A stretch of DNA of 64,000 nucleotides from NCBI RefSeq assembly GCF_946478785.1, contig NZ_CAMLDD010000005.1, positions 274,562 to 338,561 on the forward strand, read 5' to 3'. The translations under genes were made by a program, and so were the position numbers. The notes beneath the pieces are model-generated. The model worked only from the letters and a program-made list of their open reading frames with translations. It made no database searches and had not been told where the DNA came from. Origin of the DNA: an uncultured Flavobacterium sp. GTDB taxonomy: Bacteria > Bacteroidota > Bacteroidia > Flavobacteriales > Flavobacteriaceae. Every line of letters starts with the position of its first letter. The first letter of the stretch is position 1. Positions 45,393 to 57,076 of the stretch are shown in pieces.

Positions 45393-47036
45393 ATGAATAG
45401 ACGTAACGCTTTAAAATTAGCAGCTTCAGGTTTAGCAGGTTTGTATTTATCGCCTTTATTAGGGCAAGCCAACTTATTAACTTCGCCTGTTTTTAATGGA
45501 CCGTTTGAACCTAATTGGGATTCCCTTACCAAATATGTGGTTCCGGATTGGTTTCGAAATGCAAAATTTGGAATGTGGGCGCATTGGGGACCACAATGTG
45601 AGCCGGAAGCCGGGGACTGGTATGGAAGAGGAATGTATGAGGAAGGTTCACGTCAATATAAATTTCATGTGGAAAAATATGGGCACCCTTCAAAATTTGG
45701 TTTCAAAGATGTGATCAATGTGTGGAAAGCCGATAATTGGAATCCTCAGGAATTAGTCAATTTATATAAAGATGCAGGAGCCAAATATTTTATGGCTATG
45801 GCCAATCATCATGATAATCTGGATTTGTATGACAGTAAGTACCAGCCTAACTGGAATTCAACTAAAATGGGGCCAAAAAAAGATATCATAGCCGGATGGG
45901 AAAAAGCAGCACGAAAAGCAGGACTACCTTTTGCCGTGAGCGTTCATGCAGCCCATGCCTGGAATTGGTTTGATACTTCTCAGGGCGCTGATAAAAACGC
46001 CCCTTTGGCAGGAGTGCCTTATGATGGAAAGCTGACAAAGGCTGATGGAAAAGGAACCTGGTGGGAAGGTTTAGACCCTCAGGAATTGTATGCCCAAAAT
46101 CATCCATTAAGTGCAAAGCCTTCAGATAAGTCTTCTGTACATAGTCAATGGGATTGGGCAGACGGAGCTTCAGTACCATCCTCGGATTATTCAGAAAAAT
46201 TTCATGACCGAACGATTGATTTGATCGATAAATACAATCCGGATATGATTTATTTTGACGATACCGCATTACCACTTTGGCCTATCAGTGACGCAGGTTT
46301 ACGAATAGCAGCTCATATGTATAATAAAAGCCTCAAAAAAAATAAAACGGTTCAGGCAGTAATTACAGGAAAAATACTAAATGAACAGCAACGAAAAGCC
46401 ATAGTTTGGGATATAGAAAAAGGACAAAGCAATAACATAGAGCCCTTGCCCTGGCAAACAGATACCTGTATTGGAAACTGGCATTATGACAGAGGGGTTT
46501 ATGATCAAAAAAGATATAAATCAGCCAAAACGGTCATTCATACCTTAATAGATGTTGTGAGTAAAAATGGTAATTTGATGCTCAATATTCCTGTGCGTGG
46601 TGACGGAAGCATCGACGAATTAGAGCGTGAAATTGTAAAAGAAATTGGTGTCTGGATGAAACTAAACAGCAAAAGTATTTATGAAACACGTCCGTGGAAA
46701 ATATTTGGAGAAGGCCCACAGCAGGAAAGTGCTGGAGCATTGACGGCTCAGGGATTCAATGAAGGAAAAGGAAAGCCTTACACCTCAGAAGACATTCGTT
46801 TTGCCCAAAAAGACAAAATACTTTATGCTACTATAATGGCGTGGCCTGAAAATGGTATCGCAAGTATTAAAAGTTTAGGCAAAGAATCACCTTATCATTC
46901 GGAAAAAATTAAGCAGATAAAATTGGTAAGCACCGGAGAAAAGCTGAAATTCAAACAAAATGCACAAGTTCTGGAAGTGTATTTTCCGAATCAAAAGCCG
47001 GAAGCCTCATATGCTAATGCACTGGAAATTATTTAA
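45393..47036 (+). CDS. GH29 alpha-L-fucosidase
   Basis: 547 residues. Twin-arginine-like N-terminus MNRRNALKLAASGLAGLYL. GH29 barrel pieces: WFRNAKFGMWAHWGPQCEPE, WNPQELVNLYKDAGAKYFM, MANHHDNLDLYDS, and the nucleophile Asp289 or Asp290 in MIYFDDTALPLW; then GNLMLNIPVRGDGSIDE. Retaining exo-alpha-fucosidase is expected, acting on fucosylated pectin or arabinogalactan side chains. A mutarotase gene follows 9 bp downstream. Confidence 0.92.
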   Translation: MNRRNALKLAASGLAGLYLSPLLGQANLLTSPVFNGPFEPNWDSLTKYVVPDWFRNAKFGMWAHWGPQCEPEAGDWYGRGMYEEGSRQYKFHVEKYGHPSKFGFKDVINVWKADNWNPQELVNLYKDAGAKYFMAMANHHDNLDLYDSKYQPNWNSTKMGPKKDIIAGWEKAARKAGLPFAVSVHAAHAWNWFDTSQGADKNAPLAGVPYDGKLTKADGKGTWWEGLDPQELYAQNHPLSAKPSDKSSVHSQWDWADGASVPSSDYSEKFHDRTIDLIDKYNPDMIYFDDTALPLWPISDAGLRIAAHMYNKSLKKNKTVQAVITGKILNEQQRKAIVWDIEKGQSNNIEPLPWQTDTCIGNWHYDRGVYDQKRYKSAKTVIHTLIDVVSKNGNLMLNIPVRGDGSIDELEREIVKEIGVWMKLNSKSIYETRPWKIFGEGPQQESAGALTAQGFNEGKGKPYTSEDIRFAQKDKILYATIMAWPENGIASIKSLGKESPYHSEKIKQIKLVSTGEKLKFKQNAQVLEVYFPNQKPEASYANALEII

Positions 47037-47045
47037 ATATAAAAC

Positions 47046-47384
47046 ATGACTTCAAGAATTTGTTACACGTGTGATTTAATAGACAATCCTGAATTAATAA
47101 AGAAATACAAATATTATCATTCTAAAGAAAATGCCTGGCCAGAAATTACTAAAAGCATCAGGGATTCCGGAATTGTAGCGATGGAAATCTATTTACTTGC
47201 CAACAGGTTGTTTATGATTATGGAAGTTGATGAAACGTTTTCACCGGAACGCAAGCAAAAAATGGATGCTGAAAACCCAAAAGTTCAGGAATGGGAAAAT
47301 TTAATGTGGGAATTTCAACAATCACTTCCAATGGCAAAAGAAGGTGAAAAATGGCTGCAAATGGAGCAAATATTTGAGCTGTAA
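47046..47384 (+). CDS. L-rhamnose/L-fucose mutarotase-type protein (RhaM family)
   Basis: 112 residues, typical length. Motifs: YYHSKENAWPEITKSIRDSG (His and Trp near the active site), MEIYLLANRLFMIMEVDE and the end WLQMEQIFEL. It interconverts anomers of a 6-deoxy-L-sugar in the cytoplasm. The fucosidase 9 bp upstream makes L-fucose the likely substrate. A hairpin terminator follows. Confidence 0.85.
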   Translation: MTSRICYTCDLIDNPELIKKYKYYHSKENAWPEITKSIRDSGIVAMEIYLLANRLFMIMEVDETFSPERKQKMDAENPKVQEWENLMWEFQQSLPMAKEGEKWLQMEQIFEL

Positions 47385-47403
47385 TTTTTGCATTTTATTA
47401 TTT

Positions 47404-47443
47404 AAAAGACCTCTCAATTCATTTGAATTTGGAGGTTTTTTTT
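47404..47443 (+). terminator. Terminator after the mutarotase gene
   Basis: AAAGACCTC pairs with GAGGTTTTT around a loop and is followed by a run of seven or more T. Confidence 0.7.
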
Positions 47444-47573
47444 GTTCATATGAAGGGTGGCTTTACGCTTATTTTAATAATTTGATACAATTTGGAACAA
47501 TCCTGAAAATTATTTTGTTACTAAAAATAACTAATTTTGATTTAAGTAAAATTTAATTTCAAAAAGAATCAAA

Positions 47574-48833
47574 ATGGTGAACGAGAGAGTAATGGAGAAG
47601 TTAGGAATATTGGCTGATGCGGCCAAATATGATGTGTCATGTTCATCGGCATTAAGCAAACGTGAGAATAAAAATAAAGGGTTAGGCAATGCTAAAGATT
47701 ATGGAATTTGTCATGCTTTTACTGAGGATGGTCGTTGTGTTTCACTGCTGAAAATTTTACTTACAAACCATTGTATTTTTGATTGTGCTTATTGTGTCAG
47801 CAGAAAAAGCAATGATGTAAAACGTGCCGCTTTTACTGTTCAGGAAGTGGTTGATCTAACGATAGGTTTTTATCGACGAAATTATATTGAAGGTTTGTTT
47901 TTGAGTTCGGGTATTTTTGACAATGCGGATTATACGATGGAGCGTTTGGTTAGAATTGCCAAAAAGTTGCGAGTAGAACATAATTTTAATGGATACATAC
48001 ATTTGAAAGCGATTCCGGGAGCTAGTGATGAATTACTAAAAGAAGCCGGATTGTATGCTGATCGTTTAAGTGTAAATGTAGAAATGCCAACAGAACAAAG
48101 CCTCAAATTACTGGCTCCTGATAAAAATCATAGTGATGTGATTAACCCAATGCAATACCTCAAAAATGAAATTGTTGGATATAAAGAAGAAAAGAAACTA
48201 AATTATAAAGCACCTCTTTTTGCACCTGCTGGTCAAAGCACCCAAATGGTAATTGGTGCAACAAAAGAAAATGATCTGGAAATTTTGGGCATGGCCGATT
48301 ATTTTTACCAGCAGATGAATATGAAACGCGTATATTATTCAGGTTATGTGCCCATTAGTTATGATAATCGTCTTCCTGCAATTGGTACGCCGGTTCCTAT
48401 TATTCGCGAAAACCGCTTGTATCAGGCCGACTGGCTGATTCGTTATTATGGATTCAATGTCAATGAAATTGTCGGATTCAATCAGCCCAATCTGGATCTT
48501 GACATCGACCCTAAACTTGGATGGGCTTTGCGAAACCTGAATCAGTTTCCGGTTGATATCAATACTGCCGATTTGGAACTGATAAAACGTATTCCCGGAA
48601 TTGGATATTTAAGTGCCCGGAAAATTGTAGCAGCAAGGAAGTTTAAAAAGCTAATTCCAAATGATTTGCAAAAAATGGGAATTGCCTATTCGCGTGCCAA
48701 ATATTTTCTGGCTTTTGCGACGCCATTTCAAATGCAGAGAGATTTAACTTCTATCCAGATTAAGGATCATATTTTAAATTTCCAAAAGAGTAAATATAAA
48801 AATGACTTTTCGAATCAGCTTGCTTTATTTTAA
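47574..48833 (+). CDS. Putative DNA modification/repair radical SAM protein
   Basis: 419 residues. The radical SAM cluster motif is CIFDCAYC in HCIFDCAYCVSRKSN, then GLFLSSGIF. Near the C-terminus a helix-hairpin-helix, DINTADLELIKRIPGIGYLSARKI, suggests DNA binding. It belongs to the TIGR03916-type family, which is normally encoded next to a DUF4130 partner, as here 5 bp downstream. The reaction is not established; a role in DNA repair is assumed from the family name. Confidence 0.88.
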   Translation: MVNERVMEKLGILADAAKYDVSCSSALSKRENKNKGLGNAKDYGICHAFTEDGRCVSLLKILLTNHCIFDCAYCVSRKSNDVKRAAFTVQEVVDLTIGFYRRNYIEGLFLSSGIFDNADYTMERLVRIAKKLRVEHNFNGYIHLKAIPGASDELLKEAGLYADRLSVNVEMPTEQSLKLLAPDKNHSDVINPMQYLKNEIVGYKEEKKLNYKAPLFAPAGQSTQMVIGATKENDLEILGMADYFYQQMNMKRVYYSGYVPISYDNRLPAIGTPVPIIRENRLYQADWLIRYYGFNVNEIVGFNQPNLDLDIDPKLGWALRNLNQFPVDINTADLELIKRIPGIGYLSARKIVAARKFKKLIPNDLQKMGIAYSRAKYFLAFATPFQMQRDLTSIQIKDHILNFQKSKYKNDFSNQLALF

Positions 48834-48838
48834 TCAAA

Positions 48839-49615
48839 ATGACAGAGGTAATTTACGATGGGACTTATGAAGGCTGGCTTACGGCAGTATATGAAATTTA
48901 TGAATATAAACTTTCAGACATCGTTTTTGCAAAAAAAGAAACTTCAGGTGCTTTGCTTTTTGCAACCACTCATTTAGTAACAACTGATTTTTCAAAAGCA
49001 AAACGCGTTTCGGACGGATTAAAACAACGCCTTTCGGCAGAAGGACTTTCGAATATTTATAATGCATTTTTGTCTGAAGAGCCTCAAATAGAAGAAACTA
49101 TGCTTCAGTTTGCCCGTCACGTATTTGTTAATTCGATGAATATAGAAGAAGATTTTAGCAATAGTGCAGTCTGGAATCTCAGAAAAGCTTCACGCCTGAC
49201 CAGGAAAGAGGCGCATCGAATGGAAGCATTTGTTCGTTTTAAATTAACAAAAGACCAATTGTATTATGCGATTATTGAGCCAGACTGTGATGTTTTACCT
49301 CTTATCAAAAGTCATTTTAAAAATCGTTATGCAGATCAGTGTTGGTTGATTTATGATGCAAAACGAAAATATGGTATTTATTATGACCTTGAAAATGTCT
49401 CTGTAATTGAATTGCAGTTTACTGCTAAAGCTTCTTCATCTAAACTTTTAACTGAAATATGCGATGAACAGGAAGAAATTTTTCAGAATTTGTGGAGGCG
49501 CTACTTTAGCAGCGTTAATATTGAATCCCGAAAAAATATGCGTCTTCATATACAACATATGCCAAAACGATATTGGAAGTATTTGATTGAGAAAATTCCG
49601 AATTTAAAGAAATAA
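48839..49615 (+). CDS. DUF4130 / TIGR03915-type putative DNA repair partner protein
   Basis: 258 residues. Opens with VIYDGTYEGWLTAVYEIYEY; the middle shows LRKASRLTRKEAHRMEAFVRF and a conserved-looking DCDVLPLIKSHFKNRYADQ; it ends with HIQHMPKRYWKYL. The pairing with a radical SAM gene is the family hallmark. Resemblance to uracil-DNA-glycosylase-linked domains is a family remark, not tested. The two genes form one operon. Confidence 0.85.
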   Translation: MTEVIYDGTYEGWLTAVYEIYEYKLSDIVFAKKETSGALLFATTHLVTTDFSKAKRVSDGLKQRLSAEGLSNIYNAFLSEEPQIEETMLQFARHVFVNSMNIEEDFSNSAVWNLRKASRLTRKEAHRMEAFVRFKLTKDQLYYAIIEPDCDVLPLIKSHFKNRYADQCWLIYDAKRKYGIYYDLENVSVIELQFTAKASSSKLLTEICDEQEEIFQNLWRRYFSSVNIESRKNMRLHIQHMPKRYWKYLIEKIPNLKK

Positions 49616-49643
49616 TGAAGTAGTTATAAAAGCGCTAATACAA

Positions 49644-49677
49644 GAAACCTCTAAAATCAAATGACTTTAGAGGTTTC
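49644..49677. terminator. Hairpin between convergent genes
   Basis: GAAACCTCTAAA and TTTAGAGGTTTC form a perfect 12-bp stem around 10 bases. It can serve both the + operon ending at 49615 and the - gene ending at 49918. The remaining ~240 bp of this spacer hold nothing recognised. Confidence 0.7.
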
Positions 49678-49917
49678 CATTGTATAAAATTACAAAATTC
49701 AACACTATTATTTTTATCTATTTACAAAGTTAAATCGATAAGATAAATCAATGAAAACTGACGTTCATATTTTTGTTTAGAGCTTGTTTATTAAAAAAAG
49801 AATACTAATTTCCCACTTTAATAAAAAAGTCGATTAAAAGCCCTTATTTTTAGTTTTGATTTAAATCTACATAAAAAAACAATAAATTTTATGTAAAACA
49901 GCAGCATTTTAGAATTC

Positions 49918-51384
49918 CTATTTACTTTTCTTCAAAGCATCAATCAGTTCTGCCATATCCACTACAGCATAAGTTGATGAATAATCCGATACGGCATATG
50001 GTAAAATAAGACTGTTGTTATGAATAATTGCACCACAGGAATACACAACATTCGGAACATAACCTTCTCGTTCGTCTTCTAATGGTGAAAGTAAAGGCTC
50101 AGAAAGTCTTCCAATTTCTTTAGATGGATCATCCAGATCAAGTAAGGAGGCTCCTATGCAATACCGTCTCATTGTACCTACACCATGAGTAATTACCAGC
50201 CAGCCATGTTCTGTCCACAACGGCGAACCACAATTTCCAATTTGTGTAAACTCCCATGGGTAGCGGGGTTCCTGAAGCAGAATAGGAGTGTTCCATTGTG
50301 TAACCCTGTCTGAATACATGATGTAATTATTTACGCCATCTATTCTGGCGAGCATGGCGTATTTTCCTTTTATTTTTCTCGGAAATAAAGCCAGGTTTTT
50401 ATTTTGAGCTCCTGCACCATGCAAAGGCATCACTCTAAATGTGTAAAAATCTTCGGTAGAAATAAGTTTAGGCAATATGGTGTGTCCATTATAAGCAGTA
50501 TAGGTAGCCATAACACGAGAAGAACCATCATCATCTGTAAAACGGACAAAACGGGCATCCTCAATACCACGACTTTCAGAATCAGATATAGGGAATATAA
50601 CACGCTCAGTGATATCTGAATCATGTTTAAATTCCAAATCATAAAATGATTTTGCCAGCCAGATTATTTCATTCAGTGCGATTCTTCTTTCTTCACGAAT
50701 AGTCGAGTCGCTTAAAGCAGTGATGATCATATTTTTTAGCACTGCATATTCGAATTCATCAGGCAGGTCCTGCATAATTTGCGTTATATACTTGTCCTGA
50801 GTATGCATTTCAGACAATTTCAATAAAAATCGCTCCTTATTAAAAAAGGACTTATGTATAATTTCTGCCTTATCGATATGATGGCCAATTTTCATTACCA
50901 TCAGGTTATTATCCCTGTCCAGGATCCCTCTTCTAAAAACAATTGATGAAATATGGCCTTCACCAGTGGCACGAAAAGAAATAATAACACGTTTTTCACC
51001 TGCTTCAAGTCCAGTTTGGTCAAAATCTTCTATAATTGAAGGATTAAAAATAGCTGCAGATTCTATCGCATATTCCATTGTACAGTAAGAACCAATAAGC
51101 ATTTTTCGATCAAGGGACATGGCATTATAATCAATTTCCATGGCTTCGATTATATTTTTTATTTTTTCGCAGTGCCTTAAAAATATGGCTGAAATATTTC
51201 GGTGTCGTCTGGCAAATTCACGAAGTGTCTGTTCTAAGGTTTCTAATACTTGTTTATCATCCAGCATCATTATCCTAATCACCATTTGTTTGGTTCTTTC
51301 ATCACCATTTACAAAATATCGTGCAACAACTCTTTTGGAATCAGGCGTAAATTTTATGTTTTTTCGGATAACAGATACTCGCAT
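49918..51384 (-). CDS. GH130-family glycoside phosphorylase or mannosidase
   Basis: 488 residues. GH130 beta-propeller signatures: ESRGIEDARFVRF (catalytic-region Asp), YTAYNGHT, KNLALFPRKIKGKYAML and GNCGSPLWTEHGWLVITHGVG. An N-terminal helical extension (about 1-240) marks the long GH130 subgroup. Members phosphorolyse or hydrolyse beta-mannosides such as Man-beta-1,4-GlcNAc. No signal peptide is visible, so the cytoplasm is likely. Upstream (51431-51483) are two palindromes sharing TTAACA/TGTTAA. Confidence 0.85.
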   Translation of the reverse strand: MRVSVIRKNIKFTPDSKRVVARYFVNGDERTKQMVIRIMMLDDKQVLETLEQTLREFARRHRNISAIFLRHCEKIKNIIEAMEIDYNAMSLDRKMLIGSYCTMEYAIESAAIFNPSIIEDFDQTGLEAGEKRVIISFRATGEGHISSIVFRRGILDRDNNLMVMKIGHHIDKAEIIHKSFFNKERFLLKLSEMHTQDKYITQIMQDLPDEFEYAVLKNMIITALSDSTIREERRIALNEIIWLAKSFYDLEFKHDSDITERVIFPISDSESRGIEDARFVRFTDDDGSSRVMATYTAYNGHTILPKLISTEDFYTFRVMPLHGAGAQNKNLALFPRKIKGKYAMLARIDGVNNYIMYSDRVTQWNTPILLQEPRYPWEFTQIGNCGSPLWTEHGWLVITHGVGTMRRYCIGASLLDLDDPSKEIGRLSEPLLSPLEDEREGYVPNVVYSCGAIIHNNSLILPYAVSDYSSTYAVVDMAELIDALKKSK

Positions 51385-51430
51385 ATTTTTTTAATTTTTT
51401 AAAAGGATATTTATTTAACTAGTATTGAAG

Positions 51431-51483
51431 TTAACAAATATGTTAATAAAAAGCCTTTATTTTTTGTTAAAATTATTTTAACA
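51431..51483 (-). promoter_or_regulatory. Two palindromes upstream of the GH130 gene
   Basis: TTAACA-AATA-TGTTAA (51431-51446) and TGTTAAAAT-T-ATTTTAACA (51465-51483) both use the TGTTAA half-site. They stand 47-99 bp before the GH130 start, suitable for a repressor or activator. The rest of 51484-51759 shows nothing recognised. Confidence 0.5.
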
Positions 51484-51759
51484 ATATGTATCGTTTCTCC
51501 ATTTGAAGGAACACTGAGGTAACTAATCAGAGATGTTTGGCAACAGAAAATAAAACCCAGTTTAAAGGATTGTAAAGTTCACCAGGCATTTAATTAAGGT
51601 ATTTTTACAAAGTTCTTAGCAAAATGGGTTGTAGAATTAAGTACAGGCTTTGTATCAGGTAGTACTCCTGATAACAATAATATTTTTAATGTACGGTTTC
51701 CTGTTCTTTGTTTTCTTTTTTTAAGAAAATAAAGAAAAGGATTTACCTTCGATCTGATT

Positions 51760-53181
51760 TTAAAAAATATAATAATAAAACATGGTAATTGATATAAGAA
51801 AAAATAGGTAACTAATTTGCACCAATGGTAGCGTAAATTTAAAAACACTCCCTTTTCCTTGTTTGCTTTCCGCGCAAATTTGGCCTTGGTGTATTTTTAC
51901 AAATTCACTGCAAAGTAATAATCCCAGTCCGCTTCCGGTTTCATTTTCTGTTCCTTTTTGGATTACTTTTCTATTAATTTTAAACAATTTTTCTTTTATA
52001 TCATCAGGAATTCCAATTCCGTTATCCGTGATAGCTATTTCTACTTTTTGATTCGTTTTTTGCAGTCTTACTTTAACTTCGCCATTTTTCTCAGTAAATT
52101 TAATCGCATTACTCAATAAATTGCGTAAAATGGTATCAATCATATTTTTATCAGCATTAATTTCGATAAGTTCTGCCGATTCAAATAAGAGGTTTATATT
52201 TTTATTTAAGGCTGCATTTTTGTTTAGTTCAATATTTTCTTGAACCAATGTGTTTAAAACTATTTTCTTTGGACTAAAAACAATCATTCCAGTTTGCACT
52301 CGTGACCATTCCAATAGATTTTCCAGCAATTTGTAAACATTTTTGTTCGATTGATGCAACACTTCTGATACTTCCCTGATTTCTTCCCGGCTGTATTGTT
52401 CTATATCTTCAACTAATAACTCTGAAAGAGAAACAGCTGATCCTAATGGTCCTCTCAAATCATGGGATATAATAGAAAAAAATTGGTTTTTGTCGTCTAA
52501 AAGTTTCTTAATCTTAAGGTCTTGCTTTTCTTTTACGAGCAGCAAAAATCCTATTATTCCAATAAGTGCTAATAAAAATAAAGAAATACTATACAAACTT
52601 TCCAGAAGATCATAGGTAAATAAATCATTCTGCGGATAGAAATATCGATAGATGGCCCGTATCACAATAAGAATTTCAAGTCCGATATAGCAAAGCACAT
52701 AAAAAGTCCTGAAAACGGTTTGCCGTTTTTCTGTGAAATAACGTATTGTTGGCGGTAAATAAATAGCAACTATTCCCATAGAGCCAACTATTATGCGGGT
52801 ATTTGTTGTGGCTCCTAATAAAGTTGCGAGATTGAAAACTACTATAGCAGCGATAGTAATTCCTATTTGCACCCTATAATTTTTTTTTGCGTTTTTTTGA
52901 AGTAATGATAACATCGCGATTGTTTCATAACAACAGGCACAAAAAATTATGGAGTTGGCAATATTGATTGAGAAAAAATCGAAGATAATATTCCTTAAAA
53001 GAATCAATATCCATGCAATAGTCAATAATAATTTCCCTAATCCAAACCATTTTAATGTTTTTCTGTTATCACTGGTAGCGTAGGAAAATGAATAACTAAA
53101 AATAAGGATACAGGTAAAAAAATTGCCCCAAAAATAAAGTAGAAAAATAGTTTTTGGATCTAAATGTAAAAGTTCGGGCAT
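51760..53181 (-). CDS. Membrane-bound sensor histidine kinase
   Basis: The ATG at 53181 gives 473 residues; a TTG start at 53217 would add 12. Six or seven N-terminal membrane helices (to LALIGIIGFLLLVKE) precede HisKA with ISHDLRGPL, and HATPase with GNGIGIPDDIKEKLF-type and GSGLGLLLCSEFV motifs. No response regulator gene is adjacent. Unusual: after the normal domain end (FKFTLPL) it has a ~20-residue hydrophobic tail (QISYLFFLISITMFYYYIF), possibly stop loss or a C-terminal anchor. Signal and target are unknown. Confidence 0.88.
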   Translation of the reverse strand: MPELLHLDPKTIFLLYFWGNFFTCILIFSYSFSYATSDNRKTLKWFGLGKLLLTIAWILILLRNIIFDFFSINIANSIIFCACCYETIAMLSLLQKNAKKNYRVQIGITIAAIVVFNLATLLGATTNTRIIVGSMGIVAIYLPPTIRYFTEKRQTVFRTFYVLCYIGLEILIVIRAIYRYFYPQNDLFTYDLLESLYSISLFLLALIGIIGFLLLVKEKQDLKIKKLLDDKNQFFSIISHDLRGPLGSAVSLSELLVEDIEQYSREEIREVSEVLHQSNKNVYKLLENLLEWSRVQTGMIVFSPKKIVLNTLVQENIELNKNAALNKNINLLFESAELIEINADKNMIDTILRNLLSNAIKFTEKNGEVKVRLQKTNQKVEIAITDNGIGIPDDIKEKLFKINRKVIQKGTENETGSGLGLLLCSEFVKIHQGQICAESKQGKGSVFKFTLPLVQISYLFFLISITMFYYYIF

Positions 53182-53420
53182 TATTGACTTAGCTAATTTA
53201 AAAATGGAATGGTGCAAATATACAAATTACGGTAATATTCAAATGTAATATACATATGTTCCTGATAAGCAATATTTTTCATTGGTTCAAGTGCCCTTTG
53301 GTCGTATCGCTTTTTGCCGTTAGTGGGCTCCCTTTATCACATATCTCTTTTCAATTTTTAAAGATGCAATAATGTACAATTTAACCTTTTATTAAGGTGT
53401 ATTTTGCAGTTATTACTAAT

Positions 53421-53479
53421 ATGCCCCTTTTATTTTACGGTAATGCCCCTCTTATTTTATAGAACGTTATTTAAATTTG
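53421..53479 (+). promoter_or_regulatory. Promoter and direct repeat upstream of the second GH2
   Basis: ATGCCCCT followed by TTATTTTA-type bases occurs at 53421 and 53443 (22-bp step). A -7 box TAAATTTG lies at 53472-53479, 29 bp after the second copy and 41 bp before the ATG. The geometry resembles the susC and inositol oxygenase promoters, but the half-site differs, so another regulator (perhaps the one encoded at 57077) is likely. Confidence 0.55.
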
Positions 53480-53520
53480 TGAATAGTAAATTTTGAAATT
53501 TGATTCGTAAAAATATTTAA

Positions 53521-56637
<3,117 letters not shown>

Positions 56638-56657
56638 GTTAGTGGTTGTGTGTTTTT

Positions 56658-56689
56658 AAAAACCTATGATATTTTCATAGGTTTTTTTT
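56658..56689 (+). terminator. Terminator after the second GH2
   Basis: AAAAACCTATGA and TCATAGGTTTTTT form a stem of about 12 bp followed by a T run, 20 bp past the stop. Confidence 0.8.
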
Positions 56690-56890
56690 ATAATTTTAGA
56701 AATTGAAGGCCATTATAATTTTAATTAAAATATTCTGTGTCCTAATTGATATATTAATAAACATGGATCAAAAGTATAATTTGGATACTATACTTTCATA
56801 ATTATTAACATCCTAGCTTATATTAGGTTTAATATAAAAAGAATATTTTTTAAAAATTATAATTTACCCATTAGGTGTCATTATTAAAAG

Positions 56891-57013
56891 CGTCAGTTCG
56901 AGTGTTTTTTGTGAAGAGAAGCGAAGCAAAAAATGTATCTAGAACCGTTTTTAATGATAATCTTCTGTTCTCGATACACTCCCGATGAAAAATCGGAATC
57001 ACTCGAACTGACG
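56891..57013. repeat. Inverted-repeat-bounded intergenic repeat
   Basis: CGTCAGTTCGAGTG (56891-56904) and its exact complement (57000-57013) bound about 123 bp, including an inner TCTCGATACACTCCCG segment. This pattern is familiar from flavobacterial spacers. The rest of 56690-57076 holds no recognised feature. Confidence 0.7.
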
Positions 57014-57076
57014 AAAATTATCATCAACAACTAATTACACCCAACGGGTTACAATTAATTCAAACACAATTATATT

